33,831 bases of DNA from Candidatus Moraniibacteriota bacterium (GTDB lineage: Bacteria > Patescibacteriota > Minisyncoccia > Moranbacterales > GWC2-37-73). This document shows, one piece after another, positions 1 through 7,453 of this stretch; positions within the stretch are counted from its first letter, which is position 1; each line of letters starts with the position of its first letter. Location of the stretch: positions 1-33,831 of the forward strand of contig JAAXUC010000011.1 in assembly GCA_013336225.1 (NCBI GenBank), read 5' to 3'. Both the position numbers and the translations under genes were made by a program. The notes beneath the pieces were generated by a model. That model was not told the origin of the DNA and did not search any database. It saw only the letters and a list, made by a program, of their open reading frames with translations.

Positions 1-822
1 GATTCCAGCTCATGGACCAGTCCGCCCTATGACGGAATAGCTGGTATTAATTGCACTAATTGCACTACGGTAGATAGATTTCAACATTTATTTTATATCA
101 GTAATCGTTCCGGGACTAGAGTTAATGTCTATGAAATTGGGTGGGGTCACTTTGCTGATAATCCCATTCTTGAGGGTTTGCATGTTTATGATGTTGGCGT
201 GGGAAATGGTTGGATAGGAACAATTAAGCTACATGATAATGTAGTAAAAAATCAACGCGGGGGTTGCATTGATTTGTCATATGAAGACAACTCTCCAATA
301 GCTATTTACAACAACCTTTTAATATCAGATGTCGACAGTCCTTATACTGGACCTGCAATCAGGGATGCTGGAACGGGGGGATCAACAGTTAAGATATATA
401 ATAATACTATATATGGATTTAGCGAACCAAGTGATAGTCCGACAGGCACACTACAGGATGTGCGAAATAATATTCAAATCGACAACAGGGGTAAAGCTTT
501 TATTTCACGAGAACCTTCTGTTCATAGTAATAATCTATTTCATAGTTTGGTGGGAACAGCGCAGCCGTTATGGGCAGGTTCCGAACTGGGCCACATAATT
601 GGTGATCCACTTTTCTCCAATGTCGCAATTTATGATTTTTCTTTGCAAGCAACTAGTCCTGCAAAAAGTGCGGGCTCAGACGCAACACTTGCAACTGCAC
701 CCACTGATTTCTATGGACAACCAAGGCCAATTGGCAGCGTGAGCATTGGAGCGATTCAATATGTTTCTGCTGAAACAGATCTTGCTGCGCCCAGTGCACC
801 AGCAAATCTTTCCGTGCTATAA
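1..822 (+). CDS. Secreted beta-helix protein, choice-of-anchor Q type (5' partial)
   Basis: The frame is open from the first base, so the N-terminus lies outside the window; 273 residues are visible. The repeated short Asn/Gly-rich strands (for example KLHDNVVKNQRGGCIDLSY and NNTIYGF) are typical of a right-handed parallel beta-helix. The C-terminal section (GDPLFSN, FSLQATSPAKSAG, DFYGQPRP, SIGAIQY) matches the choice-of-anchor Q pattern known from exported bacterial proteins. The protein ends in DLAAPSAPANLSVL, a tail shared with the next two genes. A role in surface carbohydrate binding or cleavage is plausible, but no catalytic residues can be assigned. The ATG-like starts inside this frame (around 178) are not the true start, because the beta-helix continues upstream of them. 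Confidence 0.85.
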   Translation, partial: DSSSWTSPPYDGIAGINCTNCTTVDRFQHLFYISNRSGTRVNVYEIGWGHFADNPILEGLHVYDVGVGNGWIGTIKLHDNVVKNQRGGCIDLSYEDNSPIAIYNNLLISDVDSPYTGPAIRDAGTGGSTVKIYNNTIYGFSEPSDSPTGTLQDVRNNIQIDNRGKAFISREPSVHSNNLFHSLVGTAQPLWAGSELGHIIGDPLFSNVAIYDFSLQATSPAKSAGSDATLATAPTDFYGQPRPIGSVSIGAIQYVSAETDLAAPSAPANLSVL

Positions 823-823
823 T
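815..823 (+). promoter_or_regulatory. Extended -10 promoter for the 833 gene
   Basis: TGCTATAAT is an extended -10 box (TGnTATAAT). It overlaps the last codons and stop of the preceding gene. Only 9 bases separate it from the ATG at 833, so the transcript would have almost no 5' leader. No -35 element is obvious. Confidence 0.55.
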
Positions 824-832
824 TAACGCAAG

Positions 833-2089
833 ATGAATAAAAATCTTTTCAAAATATTTTTTACGTTGGCAGTCTTTTTAATCTTGCCTAATTTCGCCAA
901 GGCTGAAGTTATTTTTGAAGACAATTTTGATGCACAATCAGATTGGCAGCCAAAACCAGCAGGATTGATTGACGATTGTTTTCCTGGCGGCACAGCTGCA
1001 CATGACTTCACTGATGCCACTGATCCATATAACACTCCATCAAACTGGAGCTTCTTCAGAAGCACTGGAATATGGTATGGACCGACTTATCAAGAAACGA
1101 TTCGCATCACTGATCATGCAGGTCACGGCGTTGGCTCGGCCGATGGCAATGGCAAGTCTTTCATAGTCTATAATGAAGCACATATTGGAGCATCTGGAGA
1201 TGGATGGGGAGCTGATGGAATGCTATCAAAACTTTTTGATCAAGATTATCCTGAACTATATGCCAGGATTTGGCTCAGAACGCAAGCTGACTGGAAATGG
1301 GCAAACAATAATGACATGCTTATTAAAATGTTTCGCATCAAGCATTTCGATCGAAGCGGCAGTATTTTTCTTAATTTTACTGGTGGAAACAATTCGCCAC
1401 TATTTCTTTGGCAGTTCAAGCATTCAAATTCCTGGGGAACAAGATGGGTTAACAGTATAACTTGCGACCCTCAAGCAACTGATTATTATTGCACAACAAA
1501 TGTGTCAGGAGACCATCTTTTTGTGGCTGGAGATATGAATGTTGAACCAAATTCTCCAGGGATGGTTGCTGATACTGCTTGGCATCAACTTGATTTCCAT
1601 TTGAAGATGAACACCTATGAACCAACGAATCAAGCATGTATTGATAATGGACTTGGTGGTTGGTGTTCCAATGGAATTTATCAATTCAGTTATGATGGTG
1701 TCATGGGTGAAAATCACAGCGATGTCGCTTGGAAGAGAACGGGATCAGATGAATCAGTGGGCTGGAACACAGTTGATCTGGGTGGCAATGCTTTTAATAA
1801 TTATAATAATGAGTGGGTGACGAATCATGCTTATAATATTGACGATATTGTCGTGCAAAATTCATATACCTTTAAAGTGGTACAAGCCCATCTTTCTGGC
1901 GAATTAAATAGGCCTGGCTTCACAACTAATGCATATTGGCAAAACACGGGATTGATTTCTGGTCAAAAAGAACAATGGTACGCCATGGATGACGTGGTGG
2001 TTTCAACAACAGCCATTCCTGAGGATTATGTGATCGGAGGAATTGATGTGATTGCTCCAGCTGGGCCAACTGGATTGAGTGTGTTATGA
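833..2089 (+). CDS. Secreted lectin/lyase-like protein with nested CBM5/12-like module
   Basis: 418 residues. Residues 1-24 form a signal peptide (FKIFFTLAVFLILPNFAKA, cleavage before EV). The body begins with IFEDNFD and contains YARIWLRTQADWKW and EQWYAMDDVVVST, a pattern seen in concanavalin A-like jelly-roll proteins related to polysaccharide lyases and lectins. Residues about 325-372 (W..nhaYniDDIVVQ...TFKV...W) look like a CBM5/12 chitin-binding-type module inserted just before the last jelly-roll strand. The C-terminus VIAPAGPTGLSVL matches its two neighbours. There is no Shine-Dalgarno site; the start is supported by the signal peptide and the -10 box just upstream. It probably binds or cleaves an extracellular polysaccharide; the substrate is unknown. 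Confidence 0.8.
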   Translation: MNKNLFKIFFTLAVFLILPNFAKAEVIFEDNFDAQSDWQPKPAGLIDDCFPGGTAAHDFTDATDPYNTPSNWSFFRSTGIWYGPTYQETIRITDHAGHGVGSADGNGKSFIVYNEAHIGASGDGWGADGMLSKLFDQDYPELYARIWLRTQADWKWANNNDMLIKMFRIKHFDRSGSIFLNFTGGNNSPLFLWQFKHSNSWGTRWVNSITCDPQATDYYCTTNVSGDHLFVAGDMNVEPNSPGMVADTAWHQLDFHLKMNTYEPTNQACIDNGLGGWCSNGIYQFSYDGVMGENHSDVAWKRTGSDESVGWNTVDLGGNAFNNYNNEWVTNHAYNIDDIVVQNSYTFKVVQAHLSGELNRPGFTTNAYWQNTGLISGQKEQWYAMDDVVVSTTAIPEDYVIGGIDVIAPAGPTGLSVL

Positions 2090-2093
2090 GAAC

Positions 2094-2119
2094 GATGTAC
2101 GTTGATATGTACGTACATC
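2094..2119. repeat. Hairpin in the 833/2201 spacer
   Basis: GATGTACGT (2094-2102) and ACGTACATC (2111-2119) form a perfect 9-bp stem with an 8-base loop, just after the stop at 2089. A weaker ACAC/GTGT hairpin follows. There is no T-tract, so it is not a classical terminator; it may protect the 3' end or be a decayed repeat. Confidence 0.5.
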
Positions 2120-2185
2120 TACACGCTTAAATGTGTGGATACATCGAAAATTATTAAAAATTTAATCCGCTAGCTGGCGAAAAAG

Positions 2186-2194
2186 TGATATACT
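2186..2194 (+). promoter_or_regulatory. Extended -10 promoter for the 2201 gene
   Basis: TGATATACT fits TGnTATAAT with one change and ends 6 bases before the ATG at 2201. Transcription would therefore start at or next to the start codon (leaderless). A decayed copy of the TCCGCCAGCTGGCGGA palindrome lies directly upstream at 2166-2181. Confidence 0.6.
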
Positions 2195-2200
2195 ATAGAA

Positions 2201-4186
2201 ATGCAAAAACAAATTCCAAAATTTATTCTTGTCGCAGCGATCTTTTTAATGCTGCCTGATTTTGCGAGTGCTGATGTTAATACAATTATTGCTGATCCTT
2301 CCAATGTGGCTGACTGCGGAACGCTCAATCAACCAAATACAACATATACATTGCGAAATGATGTTAGTTCTGTTGGCAGTTGTTTTGCTGTTATTGCTGG
2401 TGGCGTGACTTTGGATCTGAATGGTTTCACTGCAACCTATGACAATGGAGCTTCGATTGTGGTGCCAAATGGAGATTTTGAAAATGGCAGTGGCGCGAGC
2501 GTTGACAATTGGGATGTGTCACTTGCTCCAAACATACAGAGAACTGCTGGAACTTATGTTCAGCCAGCATCTTTGTATTCAGGAAATTACGCCCTAAAAA
2601 TTGCTGTGCCGGCCGCTGATCAACAGGTACGTAGTGTTGGGCAAGTCACGTTGGAGCCTAACACGACATATTCCATTTCTGCCATGCTATATAATAATTA
2701 TCAAAATGCTGGATATCAATCTGAGGCGGTCACTCTCTTTGTTGGTCTCGATGATGGAACTGCTAGCAAAACCGCTTCAGGGACTGGTATTAATTGGCGA
2801 GGTTTTCAATATACATATAAAACATTCTCAACTGGCCCAACACCAGAATCATATAATGTGATTGCTGGAATTTCAGGAGCGGCTGGAGCCGCGACTGGAA
2901 GTGTTTATATTGATGATATCAAAATCCAGAAACATTATTTGTCTGGAGTTTTCGTGGGACCTGCAAGCTGGAATCCGCTTCGCTATCCAGATGTCACCAG
3001 ATATGGAAATGCAGTTGGAACAGTGATTAAAAATGGCCAAATTGTTCAAGGACAAGGATTATCAGATTATTCAGATGCAATTTATGTGGCGGAAAATAGT
3101 GGGACTGCTTTTGATTTCAATCATTTGGAAATAACAACCAAGGGTGCAAGTTCGCATTCTATTTTTTCCTATAATATGGTGGGTGGAAAAATAAATGACA
3201 ACCTCATTCATCACGAAGTCAGCACGATAACTTCGCGAGATGGCTATAATGGAGCTGCTATTAAAATTGAATATGGCGGGGATGGCGGATTTATACAAAA
3301 CAATGTTATTGATAAAAACATACAAACTGCAATACATGCACCAACAAAAGGCAGTTGTACATTGGCAACACCCATCATATGCGATGCTGTGTCAAATGAA
3401 ATAAGCGGGAACACTTTAACCTTGCAAACAAAGTATACGAATGATTTTGCAATTGTGGCCAGCGGATCAATTATTCACGATAATATTGTGAACTGTGGAA
3501 GCGGAAACAATTCCTGTCGAGGAATTGGTATCGGAGGCAATAGAACAGAGGCTTATAATAATGCTATTTCGGTTCAGCAGTTGCCAAGAAATCAGGAATA
3601 CGATGGATGTCAAGCTGCTGGCGCCTATGGAATGCAGCTAGAATCAAACACTCACAATGTAAAGGTTTATGGTAACACTGTGACTGCAAACGCTGGTGTG
3701 TGTGAAGCATATGCATTTCGGGCCAATCCATATGCGGAAGGTGGCGTGGATAGCTCAAATAATTTGGTGCACGACAACACGTTCATTGCCATGCAAAATG
3801 GTGCTTCAAGAGCGGCAACTATTAAATATTCCCAACTTGATTTAGATGACGTTGCTCTTGAGAATAATACGTTTATAGCCAACTATAGATGGATTTATGT
3901 TGATGGCGGCGGTCCAGTGGTAAACCCAACCTTTGTTGGCAATAGATGGGAAACGACTGGAACACTACCAGATCCATTCAGGCCGTTTGAAGTGTATACT
4001 TGGGCTTCATCATATTTTGCAGGAACTTTTCTAGATAATACCTACGGAAGCCCAGAAGATAAAATTAGATTTGAAGGAGAGGTGTTCAGAACATCTAATG
4101 GAAATCCTGAACCAAATTCAAGTTTTGCAATTTCAGTTTCTGATATGATTGCACCAAGTGCGCCACTGGGACTGAATGTGTTATGA
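2201..4186 (+). CDS. Secreted beta-helix protein with nested carbohydrate-binding module
   Basis: 661 residues. The signal peptide at 1-25 (ILVAAIFLMLPDFASA) closely resembles that of the upstream gene. Residues 27-85 begin a right-handed beta-helix (GGVTLDLNGF). Residues about 86-243 (VPNGDFENGSG ... VYIDDIKI) look like a CBM4/9-type carbohydrate-binding jelly roll inserted into the helix. From about 260 the beta-helix resumes with many N-N turns (NDNLIHH, IQNNVIDKN, HDNTF, LENNTF). The C-terminal tail MIAPSAPLGLNVL matches both upstream proteins. Paired cysteines suggest an extracytoplasmic, oxidised protein. Likely surface polysaccharide binding or lyase-like; no active site can be named. 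Confidence 0.82.
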   Translation: MQKQIPKFILVAAIFLMLPDFASADVNTIIADPSNVADCGTLNQPNTTYTLRNDVSSVGSCFAVIAGGVTLDLNGFTATYDNGASIVVPNGDFENGSGASVDNWDVSLAPNIQRTAGTYVQPASLYSGNYALKIAVPAADQQVRSVGQVTLEPNTTYSISAMLYNNYQNAGYQSEAVTLFVGLDDGTASKTASGTGINWRGFQYTYKTFSTGPTPESYNVIAGISGAAGAATGSVYIDDIKIQKHYLSGVFVGPASWNPLRYPDVTRYGNAVGTVIKNGQIVQGQGLSDYSDAIYVAENSGTAFDFNHLEITTKGASSHSIFSYNMVGGKINDNLIHHEVSTITSRDGYNGAAIKIEYGGDGGFIQNNVIDKNIQTAIHAPTKGSCTLATPIICDAVSNEISGNTLTLQTKYTNDFAIVASGSIIHDNIVNCGSGNNSCRGIGIGGNRTEAYNNAISVQQLPRNQEYDGCQAAGAYGMQLESNTHNVKVYGNTVTANAGVCEAYAFRANPYAEGGVDSSNNLVHDNTFIAMQNGASRAATIKYSQLDLDDVALENNTFIANYRWIYVDGGGPVVNPTFVGNRWETTGTLPDPFRPFEVYTWASSYFAGTFLDNTYGSPEDKIRFEGEVFRTSNGNPEPNSSFAISVSDMIAPSAPLGLNVL

Positions 4187-4187
4187 T
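4179..4187 (+). promoter_or_regulatory. Extended -10 promoter for the ABC permease gene
   Basis: TGTTATGAT overlaps the stop codon of the 2201 gene and ends 6 bases before the ATG at 4194. No Shine-Dalgarno is present, which suits a leaderless mRNA. The permease could also be read through from upstream. Confidence 0.5.
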
Positions 4188-4193
4188 ATATAA

Positions 4194-5447
4194 ATGAAAA
4201 GATTTTTACTTTCAATTAAATTGGCTTTTGGAAACCTGCGCAACAATAAGGGCAGGACTGTTTTGACGTTAGTAGGAATCGTGATTGGAATCATGAGTGT
4301 GATCGTGGTTTCTTCCAGCGGGCAGGGGCTTAAAAATTATGTGTTGGGGCAATTTGACAGTTTTGGCACTGATGTGATTCAAATTGAAACCAAAGTTCCA
4401 GCCACTGGCAAAACATCCACTGCAAATGCCACAGGGCAAGCGCAAGGAATTCAGATCACAAGTTTAAAGGTGGCTGATGGAGAAGTCCTAAGTAAAATTC
4501 CAAACGTTCTCAATTATTCAGCTGGAACGATTGGACAGGAATTGATCAGTCATGGCAGTGAGAATAAGAGAGCGATGATTTTTGGAGTGGGAGCAAATTA
4601 TCCAAGCGTCGACACTGCGGTGAAAGTTGAAGAGGGAGTTTTTTATGAGCAGTCACAAGATGACAGCTTGAGTCAGGTGGCAGTGATTGGCCCAGACATC
4701 AAAGAAACTCTTTTCGGAACAAGTGATGCCGTTGGCAAATCAATCAAAATAAAAGGGATGGATTTTCGCGTGATTGGGGTGCTGGAAAAAAGAGGTGCAG
4801 TGACATTTTTCAACTATGATGAACTAATCTATCTTCCAGTACAAACATTGCAAAAGAAAATTTTGGGAATTGATTATGTGCGATTTATCACAGTTAAGGT
4901 TGAAGATGAAAACTTGATTGATGTGACAGTGGCTGACATTAATGACACCATGAAAAGATTGCACAGAACTCCAAAACCTGAACAGGAAGATTATTCCATC
5001 ACCACCATCAAGGAGGCGCAGAGCTTAGTGGAAGATGTTTTTGGCACTATCAATATTTTATTGTTGGCGCTAACTTCAATTTCCTTGCTGGTTGGTGGGG
5101 TGGGAATCATGAATGTGATGTATGTGGCGGTGGTAGAACGAACTTTTGAAATTGGTCTTCGAAAAGCAGTTGGCGCCAAGTCAAATGACATTCGCAATCA
5201 GTTTTTGTTTGAAGCAATCTTTTTGACAATTGCTGGGGGAATTGTGGGGATTGTGTTGGGATATCTTTCTGCATTGGGCTTTTCCTATGTCATCAGTTTG
5301 CTTGGTTATAAGCTTAATTTTTCTCTCACTTTAAATTCAATCGTGATTGCTGTCGGTTTCTCAGCTGCTACGGGAATTATTTTTGGATATTATCCAGCTT
5401 GGAAAGCTTCTAAACTTTCACCCATGGAGGCATTGCGAAAAGAGTAG
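4194..5447 (+). CDS. MacB/FtsX-family ABC transporter permease
   Basis: 417 residues. The layout is that of MacB/LolC-type permeases: a cytoplasmic start (KLAFGNLRNNKGRTVLTLVG), TM1 at about 20-42, a large extracytoplasmic MacB periplasmic-core domain (about 45-275), then three helices near 280-305, 330-360 and 370-400 with the motifs VGGVGIMNVMYV, ERTFEIGLRKAVGA and YYPAWKASKLSPMEALRKE. Such permeases couple a cytoplasmic ATPase to export or extraction of peptides or lipoproteins by mechanotransmission. No ATP-binding partner is adjacent; it may lie elsewhere in the genome. The start 7 bases after three secreted-protein genes suggests, without proving, a link to their export or surface handling. 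Confidence 0.9.
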   Translation: MKRFLLSIKLAFGNLRNNKGRTVLTLVGIVIGIMSVIVVSSSGQGLKNYVLGQFDSFGTDVIQIETKVPATGKTSTANATGQAQGIQITSLKVADGEVLSKIPNVLNYSAGTIGQELISHGSENKRAMIFGVGANYPSVDTAVKVEEGVFYEQSQDDSLSQVAVIGPDIKETLFGTSDAVGKSIKIKGMDFRVIGVLEKRGAVTFFNYDELIYLPVQTLQKKILGIDYVRFITVKVEDENLIDVTVADINDTMKRLHRTPKPEQEDYSITTIKEAQSLVEDVFGTINILLLALTSISLLVGGVGIMNVMYVAVVERTFEIGLRKAVGAKSNDIRNQFLFEAIFLTIAGGIVGIVLGYLSALGFSYVISLLGYKLNFSLTLNSIVIAVGFSAATGIIFGYYPAWKASKLSPMEALRKE

Positions 5448-5452
5448 CCAGT

Positions 5453-5472
5453 AAAATATTACACAATATTTT
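5453..5472 (+). terminator. Weak terminator after the permease gene
   Basis: AAAATATT and AATATTTT form an 8-bp stem around ACAC, followed by a T-run. The stem has no G-C pairs, so its strength is doubtful. Confidence 0.4.
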
Positions 5473-5549
5473 TTGTAACCTCGCAAGTTGTAGGTTTTAT
5501 GCGGTTGTGGTAATCTATGTTAGTAAATTAACCAGTAAAAAACAGGCCT

Positions 5550-5942
5550 ATGCAACAAGATAAAAAAGCGGCAGAGCTTGAAGAAATAAAAGCACTCGAA
5601 GAAGAAAAAGTGATCGAGCAGATAGAAGAACTCGAAAAAGAGAAAGAAATTGAAGTGGAGGAAGTTGAATTTGAAACTCAAGAAATTCTTGAGAAGAAAA
5701 AAAGAAGGGAAGCTATTTTTGAAATGGCATTATTTTTTGTGCTCGGAGTATTGTTGGGCATAACAATGAAAACCGAGGCAGTGAAAAGAATCACAATTGG
5801 ATTTAATGATTATTTGATTGCCAAGCCAACTCAAAGCTATGACATCACCGCAATTAAAAAAGGTCTTGATGCTCAAATGGCTGAGCAACAAGCAGCTCAG
5901 CAAGCAGCGCAAACTCAACCGCAAACTCAAAAAGCTAATTAA
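5550..5942 (+). CDS. Small coiled-coil single-pass membrane protein, unknown function
   Basis: 130 residues. Residues 1-52 are almost all Glu, Lys, Ile and Leu (ELEKEKEIEVEEVEF), a probable coiled coil. One membrane helix follows at about 55-74 (IFEMALFFVLGVLLGITM). The C-terminal part ends in a Gln/Ala-rich tail (QMAEQQAAQQAAQTQPQ). The family is not recognised. The next gene also has an acidic N-terminal tail followed by one membrane helix, so the two may be related in topology or function. There is no Shine-Dalgarno before the ATG. Confidence 0.75.
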   Translation: MQQDKKAAELEEIKALEEEKVIEQIEELEKEKEIEVEEVEFETQEILEKKKRREAIFEMALFFVLGVLLGITMKTEAVKRITIGFNDYLIAKPTQSYDITAIKKGLDAQMAEQQAAQQAAQTQPQTQKAN

Positions 5943-5965
5943 GTAAATATTAAAGAGCAATAAAA

Positions 5966-6085
5966 GGGTATTAATACCCCAGGGCAAGCCCTGGACCCTT
6001 TGGGCTCACGAGGCAAGCCTCGAAGTATTAAACCTTTTGGTATCGTCGCTCACTCGGAAATGCTTGTCTGCTGACAAATCATTTC
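5966..6085. repeat. Cluster of short palindromes between 5942 and 6128
   Basis: Three perfect palindromes lie nearly end to end: GGGTATTAATACCC (5966-5979), CCAGGGCAAGCCCTGG (5979-5994) and CGAGGCAAGCCTCG (6009-6022). The last two share the core GGCAAGCC with a 2-base centre. A further hairpin at 6057-6085 nests GAAATG/CATTTC around TTGTC/GACAA. The GTCGCTCACTCGG stretch before it resembles part of the foldback elements seen elsewhere in the window. Confidence 0.6.
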
Positions 6086-6112
6086 GCTCGTTTCGCTAGA
6101 TAATAAATAACT

Positions 6113-6118
6113 TATAAT
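6113..6118 (+). promoter_or_regulatory. -10 box for the thioredoxin-fold gene
   Basis: TATAAT ends 9 bases before the ATG at 6128 and no Shine-Dalgarno follows. This fits a nearly leaderless mRNA like several others in the window. Confidence 0.5.
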
Positions 6119-6127
6119 TAAAACAAT

Positions 6128-7234
6128 ATGATTGAAGAAAAAAAAGAAATTCAAGATGCTTCTATTGAAGAAGTTGTTGAAGAAATCACTGAAGAAACTG
6201 CTCCAGAAACTGAAGAAGAAAAAAAGGACAAGAAAATTAAGAATCTCATTTCAGCTGTGATCTTACTGGCTGGTTTGTTTGGAGGTAGTTTGTTTGTGGA
6301 TGCAATTCAAATGGTGAGAGGTGGCGGATTTTCTCAGCACGCTCTCGACAAAGCTGATGTTTTTGAGGCAAATGGAAAAACTTGGGTTGCTTTTACGCAG
6401 CCAATGGTGAAAGTTCAGGTGGTTTCTGATGATACTTGTGAGGCTTGCAAGCCAGATGAGGTTCTGGTTGGACTCAAGCAAGCTTTGCCAACAATTTCAA
6501 ACGAAAAAATTGATGTAAATTCTGCTCAAGGAAAAAAACTTGTTGCTCAATTTGGTCTTAAGACCATCCCAGCTTTCATTTTCTCAAAAGAAATTGAAAA
6601 AACTGAATTGTTTGCAAAAGCTGAGCCTTTCTTGGACAAGCAAGGTGATTCATATGCAATCAAAAGCGCTGAAGCAGGATTTCCAGTTGGAAAATATATC
6701 AATGCGCCAGCAATTTCAGATAATGACATTTCAATTGGCTCAACTGACGCAACTGCAAAAGTGGTGGCTTTCGGAAACTTCCAAAGTCCAACTGACAAAA
6801 AAGTGTACACTGACATCATCACTCCAATGCTGAAGGATTACGGTGACAAGATTCAATTCGTGTTCAAAGGTTATGTGCCAGCAACCGCAGTTCAGGGAAA
6901 TAGCGCTGCTTTGGCAGCAATGTGTGCCAATGAGCAAGGAAAATTTGTGGTCTTTGCTGATAAACTTTTCGCAACGCAAGATACTTGGGGTAAAGCAAAA
7001 GATGCTGTGCCGGTTTTGAAAGGCTATGCTGCAACCTTGGGACTTAAGGCTGCTGACTTCAACACTTGTTTGGATGGAAAGAAATTTGCAGCTCAAATCA
7101 CTGAAAATTTGACTGAAGGACAAAGTTTTGGTGTGCAAGCAACTCCTGCAATTTTCATCGGAACTGATTTGCAAACCACAGCTGCAAAATATGACGATGT
7201 GAAAAAAGCTCTTGACGCGCAACTCACTAAGTAG
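6128..7234 (+). CDS. Membrane-anchored double thioredoxin-fold (DsbA-like) protein
   Basis: 368 residues. An acidic cytoplasmic tail (1-35) is followed by one membrane helix (about 39-60), placing the rest outside. The first thioredoxin-like domain (about 85-165) carries the redox pair C104-E-A-C107 and a cis-proline at TIP148. The second, DsbA/Thioredoxin_4-like domain (about 195-365) keeps the fold motifs FGNFQ and the cis-proline at ATP340, but its CxxC position reads SPTD (220-223). C266 and C314 remain. The protein probably acts in extracytoplasmic thiol-disulfide exchange, with the first domain catalytic and the second structural or substrate-binding. A strong terminator follows, so it is likely monocistronic. 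Confidence 0.82.
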   Translation: MIEEKKEIQDASIEEVVEEITEETAPETEEEKKDKKIKNLISAVILLAGLFGGSLFVDAIQMVRGGGFSQHALDKADVFEANGKTWVAFTQPMVKVQVVSDDTCEACKPDEVLVGLKQALPTISNEKIDVNSAQGKKLVAQFGLKTIPAFIFSKEIEKTELFAKAEPFLDKQGDSYAIKSAEAGFPVGKYINAPAISDNDISIGSTDATAKVVAFGNFQSPTDKKVYTDIITPMLKDYGDKIQFVFKGYVPATAVQGNSAALAAMCANEQGKFVVFADKLFATQDTWGKAKDAVPVLKGYAATLGLKAADFNTCLDGKKFAAQITENLTEGQSFGVQATPAIFIGTDLQTTAAKYDDVKKALDAQLTK

Positions 7235-7250
7235 CTTATTAGGCATTAGC

Positions 7251-7266
7251 TCCGCCAGCTGGCGGA
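7251..7266. repeat. 16-bp palindrome TCCGCCAGCTGGCGGA
   Basis: A perfect palindrome flanked on both sides by TTAGC, which could be a short target duplication. A decayed version lies at 2166-2181. It is placed between the stop at 7234 and the terminator. Confidence 0.65.
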
Positions 7267-7300
7267 TTAGCTTCTTAGGTTTATCAAAACAATAAAAAAA

Positions 7301-7323
7301 CGAGGCTTTATGCCTCGTTTTTT
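7301..7323 (+). terminator. Intrinsic terminator after the thioredoxin-fold gene
   Basis: CGAGGC / GCCTCG stem with loop TTTAT and TTTTTT directly after it. An A-run precedes the stem, so it could also act on the other strand. Confidence 0.9.
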
Positions 7324-7332
7324 ATTGAAAAT

Positions 7333-7360
7333 TTGACAAGAAGAACATTTCTGATAGTAT
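7333..7360 (+). promoter_or_regulatory. Promoter TTGACA-16-TAGTAT of the leader transcript
   Basis: A consensus -35 (7333-7338) is separated by 16 bases from TAGTAT (7355-7360), which has an upstream TG (extended -10). The expected start is around 7367, giving a transcript of about 140 bases to the terminator at 7482-7505. Confidence 0.75.
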
Positions 7361-7372
7361 GAATATAAACTT

Positions 7373-7453
7373 ATGCAAAAACAATCCTATACATTTTTTA
7401 TGTTTTGGTTTACTGGCCTCCAAGGTCGGTTTGTTTTTGCGAAGAATGAATAA
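7373..7453 (+). CDS. Putative aromatic-rich leader peptide (26 aa)
   Basis: A short ORF beginning about 6 bases after the predicted transcription start. It encodes a peptide containing SYTFFMFWFTGLQGRFVF, with 6 Phe, 1 Trp and 1 Tyr in 26 residues. This resembles phe/trp leader peptides, whose translation senses charged tRNA levels. The last third of the ORF overlaps a segment that can pair with the downstream terminator. No Shine-Dalgarno is present. That it is translated is inferred from promoter, ORF and RNA geometry; it is not recognised as a named leader. Confidence 0.55.
   Translation: MQKQSYTFFMFWFTGLQGRFVFAKNE

Noticed and set aside
6740-7246. 168-codon minus-strand ORF opposite the thioredoxin-fold gene
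   Set aside because: It is antisense to a clear conserved gene and its translation is low-complexity Ser/Cys/His-rich shadow sequence.
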